Shown here: piece by piece, positions 17,801 to 25,736 of the stretch | Layout of the letters: the number at the start of each line of letters is the position of its first letter | Position numbering within the stretch: position 1 is the stretch's first letter | Origin: Bacteroidota bacterium | Lineage (GTDB): Bacteria > Bacteroidota > Bacteroidia > Chitinophagales > Chitinophagaceae | Length of the DNA: 64,000 bases | Assembly: GCA_023428755.1 (NCBI GenBank) | Contig: JAEYWX010000010.1 | Coordinates: forward strand, 1 to 64,000 | Direction: 5' to 3' | The notes under the pieces: model-generated | Told to the model about the DNA's origin: nothing | Databases searched by the model: none | Seen by the model: only the letters and a program-made list of their open reading frames with translations | Program-made: the position numbers and the translations under genes

Positions 17801-17966
17801 ATAGAAGAGTTTTAACTGTTAACTGGCTTCCTTAGGTGGGGAGATTAAAGGGACGGAATTTTCAAGGGATGGTAATTCAAAAGTAATATGCACTTTGCAG
17901 GAATGCAACTTAATTCTTTATTATTTTCTGCAACATGCATACGTAAATCTACGATAGATGGGCATT

Positions 17967-18356
17967 TCAGCCGATTGCATCAAACCAAACTTTTGTTTCA
18001 TCATTCCAGGTGCCATTGTAATTGATCGTTACTTCTTCACCTGCTGCAATGGGCCGTACAGTTTTAATAAACATCTGCTCCGTTTCAAAATCCATATAAT
18101 ATTCTGCATTGCTATGATATGAGTGATTGTACATCGCTATCCATCCCAGCGCCATTGCACACTGATCATTTGCATCGCCCCACACAAAAATATAATCATG
18201 CAGGCGGGTTTGGTCAATCAGTTTCCGTTCTTCACCCGTCATTACAATCACAGGGGCCGTTTCCAGCAATACACCTGCTTCCACGGCTTCTGTGGTAAAC
18301 ACCGCCCGGCCTTTGTCTTCTGTTTCAGCAATAAATAAACATGGTAAACGCATCAT
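17967..18356 (-). CDS. SET-domain protein
   Basis: The 129 residues form a compact SET domain with little else: the N-terminal GRAVFTTEAVEAGVLLETAPVIV, the NHSYHSNAEY motif (the NHSCxPN equivalent that forms the SAM pocket), and GEEVTINYNG with the near-terminal catalytic Tyr. The pre-SET and post-SET cysteines of eukaryotic enzymes are absent. SET proteins methylate lysines. Bacterial targets are mostly unknown, so the substrate cannot be assigned. The gene is divergent from mgtE across a 96-base spacer. A start one codon later (18353) is equally possible. Confidence 0.85.
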   Translation of the reverse strand: MMRLPCLFIAETEDKGRAVFTTEAVEAGVLLETAPVIVMTGEERKLIDQTRLHDYIFVWGDANDQCAMALGWIAMYNHSYHSNAEYYMDFETEQMFIKTVRPIAAGEEVTINYNGTWNDETKVWFDAIG

Positions 18357-18452
18357 GAAGTTTTTAATGAAGAAGTGCTCTTTCGGTCAAAGAAACTAAC
18401 TTTAGCCAAATTGCAGAAATCAGGCATCTGCCTTACAAAAAACAGTTGAATT

Positions 18453-19844
18453 ATGAGTCTTGAACTGGAACAGGAAGTATCATTGAAGGAGCAGTTTGAA
18501 GCCCTGATGGTACGTGAAGACAAGCTGGAAATCCAAGAGTTCCTTAATAACCAGAACATCAGTGATGTAGCCGAACTGGTGTATGAATTTCCCGATTATG
18601 AAAGCCAGATGCTGGCCAATATGAGTGTGCACCGGGCGGTAAGTGTGTTTAAGATCCTCGACCTGCCTACACAAAAACAGATCATCAAAGAACTGCCGCC
18701 TTTCAAAACGGCCGAATTACTGAACGAACTGCCAGCCGATGACCGTACATCGTTTCTCGAAGAATTACCCAGCAGTGTGGTGCGTGAATTGATCAAATTG
18801 CTGAACCCGGAGGAAAGAAAGATCACACTGTCGCTCCTGGGCTATCCCGAAAACAGTATGGGCCGTTTGATGACGCCTGATTATGTGTACATCTATCCCT
18901 ACAATACAGTAGCCGAGGTGTTTGATACCATTCGCAAATACGGGAAAGACAGTGAAACTATCAACGTTCTCTACATCATTAACGAAAAAGGAGAATTGAT
19001 TGATGATATCCGCATTCGTGATATTATTCTTGCCGCACCTGATAAACGGGTAGAAGAATTAATTGACGGACGTTTTATTGCTTTGAATGTTTTTGATGAT
19101 CAGGAAACCGCTAACGAAGCGTTTAAAATGAATAACCGGGATGCGTTACCCGTAGTGAGCAATACCAACAAACTGCTGGGCATTGTTACCATTGATGACG
19201 TACTGTGGGTGGCCAACGAAGAGTTTAGTGAAGACATGCAAAAGATGGGCGGTACAGCCGCACTTGATGAACCGTACATTGAAATGCCATTACTCAAATT
19301 ATTTCAAAAACGGATTGTATGGCTGATCGTTTTGTTCTTCGGCGAATTGCTAACCATATCAGCCATGCAGGGATATGAAGATGATATTGCCAAAGTGGTA
19401 ATACTCGCCACCTTTATCCCGCTCATCATTTCCAGTGGGGGCAATAGCGGGTCGCAGGCAGCCACACTCATTATCCAGGCATTGGCTTTGGGAGAGATCA
19501 GTATTGCTGATTGGTGGAGAATCATGCGCCGTGAATTGATTTCCGGTTTGTTACTCGGCTTGTCGCTTTGCCTCATTGCCCTTTCTGTAATTTTTATTTG
19601 GAGTTCATTCAGCACAGCATTTGGCGATCATTCCCTGCGCATTGGTTTAACTGTTGGCTGTTCTCTCATCGGTATTGTGTTGTGGGGCACATTAATGGGC
19701 TCTATGCTGCCGCTGCTGCTGAAAAAGTTTGGAGCCGATCCTGCCACTTCTTCTACCCCGTTTGTAGCAACGTTGGTAGATGTAACCGGACTGCTCATTT
19801 ATTTTTCAACCGCCTACCTGTTTTTAAACGGTGTGCTGTTGTAA
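18453..19844 (+). CDS. mgtE: magnesium transporter MgtE
   Basis: This Mg2+ channel of 463 residues has a cytoplasmic N domain of superhelical repeats (about 20-130: LNELPADDRTSFLEELPSSVV), two CBS domains (about 140-265: SMGRLMTPDYVYIYPYNTV and LPVVSNTNKLLGIVTIDDV), a connecting helix, and five transmembrane helices. The pore region FIPLIISSGGNSGSQAATLI carries the family's GGNxGxQ signature, and the last helix region has FGADPATSSTPFVATLVD. The family is gated by intracellular Mg2+ bound to the N and CBS domains. A near-consensus -7 box TAACTTTA is about 50 bases upstream. Confidence 0.95.
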   Translation: MSLELEQEVSLKEQFEALMVREDKLEIQEFLNNQNISDVAELVYEFPDYESQMLANMSVHRAVSVFKILDLPTQKQIIKELPPFKTAELLNELPADDRTSFLEELPSSVVRELIKLLNPEERKITLSLLGYPENSMGRLMTPDYVYIYPYNTVAEVFDTIRKYGKDSETINVLYIINEKGELIDDIRIRDIILAAPDKRVEELIDGRFIALNVFDDQETANEAFKMNNRDALPVVSNTNKLLGIVTIDDVLWVANEEFSEDMQKMGGTAALDEPYIEMPLLKLFQKRIVWLIVLFFGELLTISAMQGYEDDIAKVVILATFIPLIISSGGNSGSQAATLIIQALALGEISIADWWRIMRRELISGLLLGLSLCLIALSVIFIWSSFSTAFGDHSLRIGLTVGCSLIGIVLWGTLMGSMLPLLLKKFGADPATSSTPFVATLVDVTGLLIYFSTAYLFLNGVLL

Positions 19845-19870
19845 AACATGAAACTGCTTAATTACTTGTT

Positions 19871-20416
19871 ATGGATACGAAAGATTATGATCAATTATTC
19901 ACGATTGAAAACGAACATCTCTCCAAACTGCACAGCATTGTAAAACAAACAATGAAAGATGAGGAACTCATCATCAATAACCTCATGCATCCACCTGAAG
20001 AAAACCTTACACCAGGCCAAAGCTTATCTGATAAAATTGCTCGGTTTGGCGGCAGCTGGATGTTCATTATTTTGTTTTTTGTTGTGCTCATCAGCTGGAT
20101 CGCACTCAACAGCCTTTTACCAAAAGGCGAAAGTTTCGACCCCTACCCATTCATCTTGATGAACCTTGTTTTGTCCTGCATTGCAGCTTTACAGGCCCCG
20201 ATCATTATGATGAGCCAGAACCGGCAGGAAGAAAAAGACAGGCAACGGGCGCAAAACGATTATCTTATTAACCTGAAAGCCGAACTGGAGATCCGCAGCC
20301 TGCATCAAAAGGTTGACCTGGTAATTGAAGAGCAATTGAAAACGCTGTACGATATCCAGCACCAGCAACTGGAACTGCTCAGGCAAATCCAGCGAGCTAC
20401 GCAAAAGCAGGAATAA
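19871..20416 (+). CDS. DUF1003 domain membrane protein
   Basis: The 181 residues match the DUF1003 layout: a basic and acidic N-terminal helix, SLSDKIARFGGSWMFI opening a pair of transmembrane helices (about 62-80 and 96-115), and a long charged C-terminal helix (NRQEEKDRQRAQNDYLINLKAE) that is probably a coiled coil. The family has no fixed biochemical role. It follows mgtE by 26 bases on the same strand, so a joint transcript and a role in the same membrane process are possible. This link is inferred from position only. Confidence 0.85.
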   Translation: MDTKDYDQLFTIENEHLSKLHSIVKQTMKDEELIINNLMHPPEENLTPGQSLSDKIARFGGSWMFIILFFVVLISWIALNSLLPKGESFDPYPFILMNLVLSCIAALQAPIIMMSQNRQEEKDRQRAQNDYLINLKAELEIRSLHQKVDLVIEEQLKTLYDIQHQQLELLRQIQRATQKQE

Positions 20417-20463
20417 GCTTGCTTCCGTTCATCTAAAATAAATTCATCACCACTCAATTTGCT

Positions 20464-20471
20464 TATTTTTG
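20464..20471 (+). promoter_or_regulatory. -7 box of gatC (TATTTTTG), leaderless geometry
   Basis: A TAnnTTTG match ends four bases before ATG 20476, the same geometry as at kdsA. Confidence 0.45.
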
Positions 20472-20475
20472 ACCG

Positions 20476-20766
20476 ATGGAAGTAAACCATGCGTTAATTG
20501 ATAAAATCAGTCTGCTGGCCCGCCTGGAAATTAAACCGGATGAAAAAGAAAAGCTGCGGGATGATCTGCAACAGATGATCGGCTTTATTGAAAAACTCCA
20601 GGAACTCGACACCACAGGTATTGAACCACTCATGCATTTAACCGAAGAAATAAATGTACTGCGTGCCGATGAAGTGACAGGCTCTGTAAGCAGAGAAGAA
20701 GCACTGGAAAATGCACAGCTGAAGAACAACAGCTTTTTTATGGTTCCCAAAGTGATTAAAAAATAA
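20476..20766 (+). CDS. gatC: Asp/Glu-tRNA(Asn/Gln) amidotransferase subunit C
   Basis: GatC stabilises the GatCAB complex that converts Glu-tRNA(Gln) and Asp-tRNA(Asn) to the amide forms. The 96-residue protein has the full family pattern: two N-terminal helices (IDKISLLARLEIKPDEKEKLRDDL), the linker LDTTGIEPLMH, LRADEV, and the terminal FFMVPKVI. The gatA and gatB genes are not in this window. It is followed 16 bases later by an ABC ATPase gene. Confidence 0.95.
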   Translation: MEVNHALIDKISLLARLEIKPDEKEKLRDDLQQMIGFIEKLQELDTTGIEPLMHLTEEINVLRADEVTGSVSREEALENAQLKNNSFFMVPKVIKK

Positions 20767-20782
20767 TTCTATATTCACCATT

Positions 20783-21484
20783 ATGCAATCTGTTATTCAC
20801 CTCGAACAACTCCGCAAAAGTTATTACCTCGGCAAGCAGGAATTACCCGTTTTGAAAGGCATTGATCTGGATATTCAGAAAAATGAATTTGTGGCACTCA
20901 TGGGACCATCCGGTTCCGGAAAAAGTACACTGATGAATATCCTCGGCTGCCTGGATACACTGAGCGATGGAAAATATATTTTGAATGGCAATGATGTGAG
21001 TACAATGAATGATAATGAATTGGCAGAGATCAGGAACCGGGAGATCGGTTTCGTATTTCAGCAGTTCAACCTGTTGCCCCGTTTATCAGCATTGGAGAAT
21101 GTAGCCTTACCGTTGATCTATGCAGGCGTTCCTAAAAAAGAACGTACCGAACGTGCCCTGGAAATGCTGGAGAAAGTAAACCTGGCAGACCGGTCGCACC
21201 ATAAACCAAACGAATTAAGTGGCGGACAAATTCAGCGTGTAGCCATTGCCCGTGCGTTGGTAAATAATCCTTCTATTATTCTTGCCGATGAACCAACGGG
21301 TAATCTTGATTCTAAAACATCAGTTGAAATTATGGGACTCATTACCGACATTCATAAGCTGGGCAATACGGTGGTACTGGTAACACACGAAGAAGATATT
21401 GCCCACTATGCAAAACGTGTTGTACGGTTACGGGATGGACTGGTTGAAACCGATACAAGACAGGAACAACTGGTAAACCAGTAA
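20783..21484 (+). CDS. ABC transporter ATP-binding protein, MacB/LolD type
   Basis: This is a 233-residue ATPase. Walker A is GPSGSGKST, the Q-loop segment is FVFQQFNLLPRLSALENV, the signature is LSGGQIQRVAIARALVNNP, Walker B is IILADEPTG with the D-loop GNLDSKTS, and the switch His lies in LVTHEED. The LALPLIYAGV-like spacer after the Q-loop marks the macrolide/lipoprotein-export subfamily. No permease gene is adjacent, so the membrane partner must be elsewhere. It probably shares a transcript with gatC and ends at a good terminator. Confidence 0.88.
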   Translation: MQSVIHLEQLRKSYYLGKQELPVLKGIDLDIQKNEFVALMGPSGSGKSTLMNILGCLDTLSDGKYILNGNDVSTMNDNELAEIRNREIGFVFQQFNLLPRLSALENVALPLIYAGVPKKERTERALEMLEKVNLADRSHHKPNELSGGQIQRVAIARALVNNPSIILADEPTGNLDSKTSVEIMGLITDIHKLGNTVVLVTHEEDIAHYAKRVVRLRDGLVETDTRQEQLVNQ

Positions 21485-21511
21485 AATCGTTTGTTGAAAC
21501 AATGAAAATGT

Positions 21512-21540
21512 GGAGAGTTTGTGACTCTCCTTTTTTATTT
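21512..21540 (+). terminator. terminator after the ABC ATPase
   Basis: A seven-base stem (GGAGAGT/ACTCTCC) with a five-base loop is followed by six T residues and further T-rich sequence. Confidence 0.88.
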
Positions 21541-21556
21541 GCAACCTTTTGGAGTC

Positions 21557-21564
21557 TACTTTTG
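21557..21564 (+). promoter_or_regulatory. -7 box (TACTTTTG) of the cobalamin adenosyltransferase gene
   Basis: A perfect TAnnTTTG, 23 bases before ATG 21588. A TTTG occurs upstream, but with only 15 bases of spacing. Confidence 0.5.
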
Positions 21565-21587
21565 TTAACAGCAGAATTGAAGAACGA

Positions 21588-22148
21588 ATGGCATCAAAAA
21601 TATATACTAAAACAGGCGATCTTGGCAAAACAAGTTTAATTGGCGGCACAAAAGTTCCCAAAAGCCATCTACGCATTGAAACCTACGGTACGGTTGATGA
21701 GCTTAACTCCTATATTGGTTTAGTAAGCGATCATTTAACAGATGTACATACAAAAACCATTTTGAAAGAAATACAGGACCGCTTGTTTACAATCGGTTCA
21801 TCATTGGCTTGTGACCCCGAGAAAGAACCGAAGATGAAAATTCCGGATCTCAAAGAAACAGATGTAACACTGCTGGAAAAAGAAATGGATCAGATGAATG
21901 AAAGCATCCCGCCCATGAAGTTTTTTGTATTGCCCGGCGGACATGTGGCGGTGAGCACCATGCATGTGGCCCGTTGTGTTTGCCGCCGCTGCGAACGTTT
22001 ATGCGTTCACATGCAGCAGGAGCATTTGTTTGTTGAACCGTTGGTGATTAAATACATCAACCGCTTAAGCGACTATTTATTTGTACTGGCACGTTATACC
22101 GGCCATCAACTGGGAGTAGAAGAAATTCCATGGAAGCCGAGAGTTTAA
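21588..22148 (+). CDS. corrinoid adenosyltransferase, PduO type
   Basis: This enzyme transfers adenosyl from ATP to cob(I)alamin to make coenzyme B12. ATG 21588 is chosen because MASKIYTKTGDLGKTSLIGG is the exact family opening and contains the ATP-binding loop. A start at 21549 would precede it with unrelated residues and overlap the promoter box. Other family features are the ETYGTVDELNSYIG segment, FVLPGG and HVARCVCRRCER with the ATP-contacting arginines, and the terminal INRLSDYLFVLAR. The protein is 186 residues, normal for the family. No cobalamin riboswitch is visible upstream. Confidence 0.93.
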   Translation: MASKIYTKTGDLGKTSLIGGTKVPKSHLRIETYGTVDELNSYIGLVSDHLTDVHTKTILKEIQDRLFTIGSSLACDPEKEPKMKIPDLKETDVTLLEKEMDQMNESIPPMKFFVLPGGHVAVSTMHVARCVCRRCERLCVHMQQEHLFVEPLVIKYINRLSDYLFVLARYTGHQLGVEEIPWKPRV

Positions 22149-22150
22149 GA

Positions 22151-22245
22151 ATGTACGAAGGACGATGTAAGGTGTACGCCAGTTCAATGTTTCACAGACT
22201 TTAAAAATTCGTAATGTCGTACACCAAACATCTAACATCGTACAC
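22151..22245. repeat. 27-bp imperfect inverted repeat of TGTACG/GATGT words
   Basis: Bases 22152-22178 and about 22219-22245 are mutually complementary in roughly 21 of 27 positions, and both are made of TGTACGA and GATGT words. The repeat fills the spacer between convergent genes and could act as a shared terminator. Confidence 0.55.
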
Positions 22246-22895
22246 TAAATTATTCTTCCATCTTTCATATGCACTGTGCGGTCGCATTGGGCAGCTAACT
22301 CTTCGTTATGTGTAACAATTAAAAAGGTTTGATTGAATTGTTTGCGCAAATCAAAAAATAATTGATGCAACTCACGGGCATGGGTACTGTCTAAATTACC
22401 GGTTGGCTCATCGGCCATAATAATAGCAGGGTTGTTGATCAATGCTCGTGCCACGGCTACCCGTTGCTGTTCGCCACCAGAAAGCTCAGAAGGTTTGTTT
22501 TCCATACGGCCTTCAAGCCCCAGCATCTTCAATAATTCCTTAGCCCGGTCTTCTACCTCTTTCTTTTTGCGGTTACCCAGCCAGCCGGGAATACAAACAT
22601 TTTCCAACGCCGTAAACTCAGGTAATAAATGATGAAACTGAAATACAAAGCCAATATGTTTGTTGCGGAATGATGCCAGTTGGTTTCCTTTCAGCTGACT
22701 CATCTCCACATTGTTGAGCCACACCTGCCCCCCATCGGCTTCATCCAAGGTACCAAGGATGTGCAGCAAGGTACTTTTCCCGGCGCCACTGCTGCCTACC
22801 AAGCTAACAATTTCGCCTTTTTCGATCTGCAAATCCACGCCCTTCAACACTTCCAGGCTGCCGTACCGTTTGGTGATCTGTTTACAACTTAGCAT
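22245..22895 (-). CDS. lolD: lipoprotein-releasing ABC transporter ATP-binding protein, LolD-like
   Basis: This 216-residue ATPase has Walker A GSSGAGKST, the Q-loop FVFQFHHLLPEFTALENV, signature LSGGEQQRVAVARALINNP, Walker B IIMADEPTGNLD and the His switch in VTHNEEL. FQFHHLLPEFTALENV is the pattern of LolD, the ATPase that powers release of lipoproteins from the inner membrane. The permease is not adjacent, which is common in Bacteroidota. It is a different subfamily from the ATPase at 20783, so the two are not a recent duplicate. Confidence 0.88.
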   Translation of the reverse strand: MLSCKQITKRYGSLEVLKGVDLQIEKGEIVSLVGSSGAGKSTLLHILGTLDEADGGQVWLNNVEMSQLKGNQLASFRNKHIGFVFQFHHLLPEFTALENVCIPGWLGNRKKKEVEDRAKELLKMLGLEGRMENKPSELSGGEQQRVAVARALINNPAIIMADEPTGNLDSTHARELHQLFFDLRKQFNQTFLIVTHNEELAAQCDRTVHMKDGRII

Positions 22896-22999
22896 AGTTC
22901 ATTCTCCGTTTTACAAACCTAAGGCATTGCTTTTTGTTGACACCATGCCAAAAGCTAAAAATCTGAAAAACAGTTTATTCACAGCCTTAACAAAGCAGA

Positions 23000-23030
23000 T
23001 TTGGTTATTTCAGCAGGAAAGTTACTTTTG
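23000..23030 (+). promoter_or_regulatory. full Bacteroidota promoter (TTTG-N19-TACTTTTG)
   Basis: TTTG at 23000-23003 and TACTTTTG at 23023-23030 are separated by exactly 19 bases, the consensus arrangement. The start codon lies 23 bases after the -7 box. This is the best promoter in the window. Confidence 0.82.
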
Positions 23031-23053
23031 CGGAAAATTAAAGGACTTTCCTT

Positions 23054-23275
23054 ATGTTCTGGACACTTGAATTAGCCTCGTACCTCGAAGATGCTCCCTG
23101 GCCTGCAACCAAGGACGAACTGATCGATTATTCAATCCGTAGTGGTGCTCCCATTGAAGTGGTTGAGAATTTGCAGGAGCTGGACGACGAGGGCGAAATT
23201 TATGAAAGCATTGACGACATCTGGCCGGATTACCCGAGCCAGGAAGATTTCTTCTTTAATGAGGATGAATACTAA
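23054..23275 (+). CDS. DUF2795 domain small protein
   Basis: This acidic 73-residue protein has the DUF2795 pattern: ELASYLEDAPWPATKDELIDYSIRSGAP followed by EVVENLQELDDEGEIYESIDDIW. It ends in a run of acidic and aromatic residues. The domain is small and helical, and its function is unknown. It has its own consensus promoter and stands alone between two regions rich in repeats. Confidence 0.88.
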   Translation: MFWTLELASYLEDAPWPATKDELIDYSIRSGAPIEVVENLQELDDEGEIYESIDDIWPDYPSQEDFFFNEDEY

Positions 23276-23357
23276 TAAGCTGCGAGCTATAAGCTTTTAG
23301 TTGCAAGTGAAATACATTGAACCCTGCCTTCATTGGCGGGGTTTATTTTTCGAGACT

Positions 23358-23440
23358 TGTCTGCTCACCCGAAAGGTGACTGTACAAGCAACATCAATAT
23401 CTGAATGTAATATGTCAGTCACCTTGCAGGTGAGCAGACA
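23358..23440. repeat. 25-bp near-perfect inverted repeat with nested hairpins
   Basis: Arms 23358-23382 and 23416-23440 are complementary in 22 of 25 positions; only the central triplet differs. A 33-base spacer separates them. Each arm is itself a small hairpin (TCACC...GGTGA), so the whole can fold as a long stem or as two short ones. It lies between convergent DUF2795 and VOC genes and has the look of a REP pair or a miniature element. Confidence 0.8.
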
Positions 23441-23447
23441 TCACTTT

Positions 23448-23837
23448 TCAAACCGTCAATTCGATCCGGTTCTTTTCCGGATCAAGGATCACGCTTTCAT
23501 AATAACCATCACCGGTTGTACGTGGTCCATCAATTACCTCAAACCCATCCGTACGGAATCGCTCCGTCATCGCATCAACTTGTTCTTTGCTACCTAGCGA
23601 AACAGCGAAATGAATAAGGCCTGCAAACTGAACATATACATCATCTTTCGAATCTGGAACCGTTGGCATCTGCATCAACTCCAATCGTGGTCCTCCATCA
23701 AACGAAAGAAAATACGATTGAAACTGTTTGCTGCTGTTTGTGTACTTCTGATTAGCAGTTGCATGAAAGTAGTTGCAATAAAACGCCTTCATGGCTTCAA
23801 GATCTTTCACCCACATGGCAAGGTGTTCAATATGCAT
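23448..23837 (-). CDS. VOC-family (glyoxalase/dioxygenase fold) protein
   Basis: These 129 residues form two beta-alpha-beta-beta-beta modules. The first opens MHIEHLAMWVKDLEAMKAFYCNYF and ends with PRLELMQ. The second has GLIHFAVSLGS and ends YYESVILDPEKNRIELTV. His5, Glu54-like LEL, the second His in LIHFAV and the final Glu in RIELTV are in the metal-ligand positions of glyoxalase I-like enzymes. A substrate cannot be named. It starts two bases after the stop of the SemiSWEET gene and is almost certainly co-transcribed with it. Confidence 0.86.
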   Translation of the reverse strand: MHIEHLAMWVKDLEAMKAFYCNYFHATANQKYTNSSKQFQSYFLSFDGGPRLELMQMPTVPDSKDDVYVQFAGLIHFAVSLGSKEQVDAMTERFRTDGFEVIDGPRTTGDGYYESVILDPEKNRIELTV

Positions 23838-23839
23838 CG

Positions 23840-24109
23840 TTACTTTTTAAAGGAAAGTTTAAAATACAAAAGCACAAGCGATAACAAAAAGATAAAGCCA
23901 TTACACAACACAACGGGTAATAACATCGGATCATTAAAAAAACCATACACCAGCCACACCAATGTACTGCTGGTTACAATTAAAATAGTATAAATGCTCA
24001 GGTCGCCTACACTTTTACTTTTCCATGCTTTATATACTTGTGGCACAAACGTAACACTGCTTAGCACAGAGGCAAACAGCCCTACGGCTTCAACCCAGGA
24101 TGGAGTCAT
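23840..24109 (-). CDS. SemiSWEET family sugar transporter
   Basis: This 89-residue protein has three transmembrane helices and the PQ-loop motif TFVPQVYKAWKSKSVGDLS of SemiSWEETs, which dimerise to carry sugars passively. ATG 24109 (MTPSWVEAVGLFAS) is preferred. The start at 24145 adds 12 residues that run into the fabI terminator hairpin. The asparagine of LCNGFIFL in helix 3 is the likely substrate-contacting residue. It precedes the VOC gene in a two-gene operon. Confidence 0.88.
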   Translation of the reverse strand: MTPSWVEAVGLFASVLSSVTFVPQVYKAWKSKSVGDLSIYTILIVTSSTLVWLVYGFFNDPMLLPVVLCNGFIFLLSLVLLYFKLSFKK

Positions 24110-24121
24110 AACATTTGGTTT

Positions 24122-24161
24122 AAAAATTGAAAAGTTGACAGGCAACCTATCAACTTTTCAA
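24122..24161 (-). terminator. fabI terminator (12-bp stem)
   Basis: TTGAAAAGTTGA (24127-24138) pairs perfectly with 24150-24161. On the minus strand it is followed by TTTTTA, 41 bases after the fabI stop. Confidence 0.78.
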
Positions 24162-24201
24162 CTATGAACTTTTTATAAGAAAGAATAACTGCTTGCACTG
24201 A

Positions 24202-25020
24202 TTATTCCTTTTCCATTTGTTCGATCACTTCAGCTGTTACACCGGTAAAGCTGAAGCCGCCATCATGGAAAAGATTTTGCATGGTTACCATACGAGTAAG
24301 ATCGCTGAACATCACCGCTACATAATTTGCACAATCTTCGCTGCTGGCATTCCCCAACGGGCTCATCTTTTCAGCGTAATTAATAAACCCGTCAAATCCT
24401 TTCACACCACTACCTGCTGTTGTTCGAGTGGGCGATTGTGAGATAGTATTAACACGCACTTTCTTTTTAACTGCATAATGATAACCAAAGCTACGTGTTA
24501 CACTTTCCAGTAACGACTTTGCATCAGCCATTTCATTGTAATCAGGAAACACACGTTGTGCAGCAATGTATGTAAGTGCAACTACACTACCCCACTCATT
24601 GATGGCATCCAGATCCCAGGCCGTGCGTAATACACGATGCAGGCTCATGGCTGAAATGTCCAGCGTTTTAGCATTCCACTCATAATTAAGTTCGGTGTAA
24701 TGTTTTCCTTTCCGCACATTCAAACTCATGCCAATTGAATGCAGTACAAAATCAACCTTGCCGCCAAAATGCTCCATTGATTTTTCAAACAGATTTTTCA
24801 GATCATCCATATTGGTTACATCGGCTCCAATAACCGGCGCATTGCCACAGGCTTCTGCCAGTTTATTGATCTCTCCCATACGCAAGGCCACCGGCGCATT
24901 GGTCAACACAATTTGAGCTCCTTCTTCATAGCATTTCAATGCTGTTTTCCACGCAATTGATTTTTCATCTAATGCACCGAAGATGATGCCCTTTTTTCCT
25001 TTCAGTAATTGATGACTCAT
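24202..25020 (-). CDS. fabI: enoyl-[acyl-carrier-protein] reductase
   Basis: FabI reduces the enoyl-ACP double bond in the last step of each fatty acid elongation cycle. ATG 25020 (MSHQLLKGKKGIIFGALDEKSIAW) gives the standard 272-residue length; a start at 25155 would add 45 hydrophobic residues translated from a repeat-like spacer. The nucleotide motif is GALDEKSIAW, and the catalytic pair is Tyr and Lys of DYNEMADAKS (Tyr-x6-Lys, as in FabI). FLHSIGMS and SQSPTRTTAGSGVKGF are also conserved. Other type II genes in the window are fabH and fabD. Confidence 0.95.
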   Translation of the reverse strand: MSHQLLKGKKGIIFGALDEKSIAWKTALKCYEEGAQIVLTNAPVALRMGEINKLAEACGNAPVIGADVTNMDDLKNLFEKSMEHFGGKVDFVLHSIGMSLNVRKGKHYTELNYEWNAKTLDISAMSLHRVLRTAWDLDAINEWGSVVALTYIAAQRVFPDYNEMADAKSLLESVTRSFGYHYAVKKKVRVNTISQSPTRTTAGSGVKGFDGFINYAEKMSPLGNASSEDCANYVAVMFSDLTRMVTMQNLFHDGGFSFTGVTAEVIEQMEKE

Positions 25021-25035
25021 ATCATTGATTTGTGT

Positions 25036-25043
25036 CAAAAGTA
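25036..25043 (-). promoter_or_regulatory. -7 box of fabI (TACTTTTG)
   Basis: A perfect TAnnTTTG on the minus strand, 15 bases upstream of the fabI start codon. Confidence 0.5.
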
Positions 25044-25192
25044 AGGAAGATGGAGGAGAAATAAGAAACATGAAGTATGGCAAAAGGTACAAGAGACAAG
25101 GCACATGGAACAAGATACAAGGCATCGAGTGTAAGGTTCCTGACAGCTTGGGCAAAGGTTTGCAGCCTACATTTACTTACTTATATTGCAAT

Positions 25193-25471
25193 ATGAATAT
25201 TCAACAAACTGATGATGGTAAAAAAGGCGCATTTTACATTGAAGAAAACGGCGAACGCCTTGCCGAGATGACCTATGTATGGGCAGGTACAGGTATGTTC
25301 ATTATCGATCATACCGAGGTTAGCGATAAGCTTGCCGGTAAAGGTGCCGGCAAACAGTTAGTAGCAAAAGCTGTGGATTTTGCAAGAGAACAAAATGTAA
25401 AGATCAAACCGCTTTGCCCGTTTGCAAATAGTGTGTTCAAAAAAGTACAGGAATACAGTGATGTACTTTGA
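25193..25471 (+). CDS. small GNAT-like N-acetyltransferase (YjdJ/NATD1 type)
   Basis: These 92 residues form a minimal GCN5-related fold. The pattern MTYVWAGTGMFIIDHTEVSDKLAGKGAGKQLVAKAVDFARE contains the acetyl-CoA loop (GKGAGKQ), and the end IKPLCPFANSVFKK is typical of the short NATD1-type family. ATG 25193 is preferred over an in-frame start at 25025, which would translate the repeat-like spacer (GGTACAAG/GACAAGG words). The substrate is unknown. Confidence 0.87.
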   Translation: MNIQQTDDGKKGAFYIEENGERLAEMTYVWAGTGMFIIDHTEVSDKLAGKGAGKQLVAKAVDFAREQNVKIKPLCPFANSVFKKVQEYSDVL

Positions 25472-25559
25472 TGATGCGCATGAATCTTTACTGCAACGCT
25501 CATACTATGTAACAGTTTTGCATTTGTATTCATTATCGTTCAAGTTATAATTCTGATCA

Positions 25560-25645
25560 GGGCTAAAGCCCTTTCGTTACGTAGTTTGTATAACACCAGA
25601 CTTAAGTCTGGTGTTATGGAGAAATCTTATTAAGGGCTTAAGCCC
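25560..25645. repeat. cluster of three palindromes, REP-like
   Basis: GGGCTAAAGCCC lies at 25560-25571, a perfect 28-base palindrome built on ACACCAGACTTAAGTCTGGTGT at 25590-25617, and GGGCTTAAGCCC at 25634-25645. The two outer units are near-identical and bracket the long central one at similar distances. Confidence 0.82.
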
Positions 25646-25704
25646 GGATAAACCATAGTACAACAGAAAGAAAAAGTCATTCTCAGAACGATCAACATCA
25701 AAAT

Positions 25705-25736
25705 AAAATACCATCATTTTTCAATGATGGTATTTT
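25705..25736. terminator. bidirectional terminator downstream of sprA
   Basis: A perfect 14-base stem (AAAATACCATCATT and its complement) with loop TTTC has A- and T-tracts on both sides. It serves sprA on the minus strand and the acetyltransferase on the plus strand. Confidence 0.92.

Noticed and set aside
21485..21587. Cobalamin riboswitch before the adenosyltransferase gene
   Set aside because: The short leader contains only a terminator and a -7 box; no B12-box motif is visible.
25021..25192. N-terminal extensions of FabI and of the small acetyltransferase
   Set aside because: Both would be translated from the word-like repeat spacer, and neither family has such extensions.
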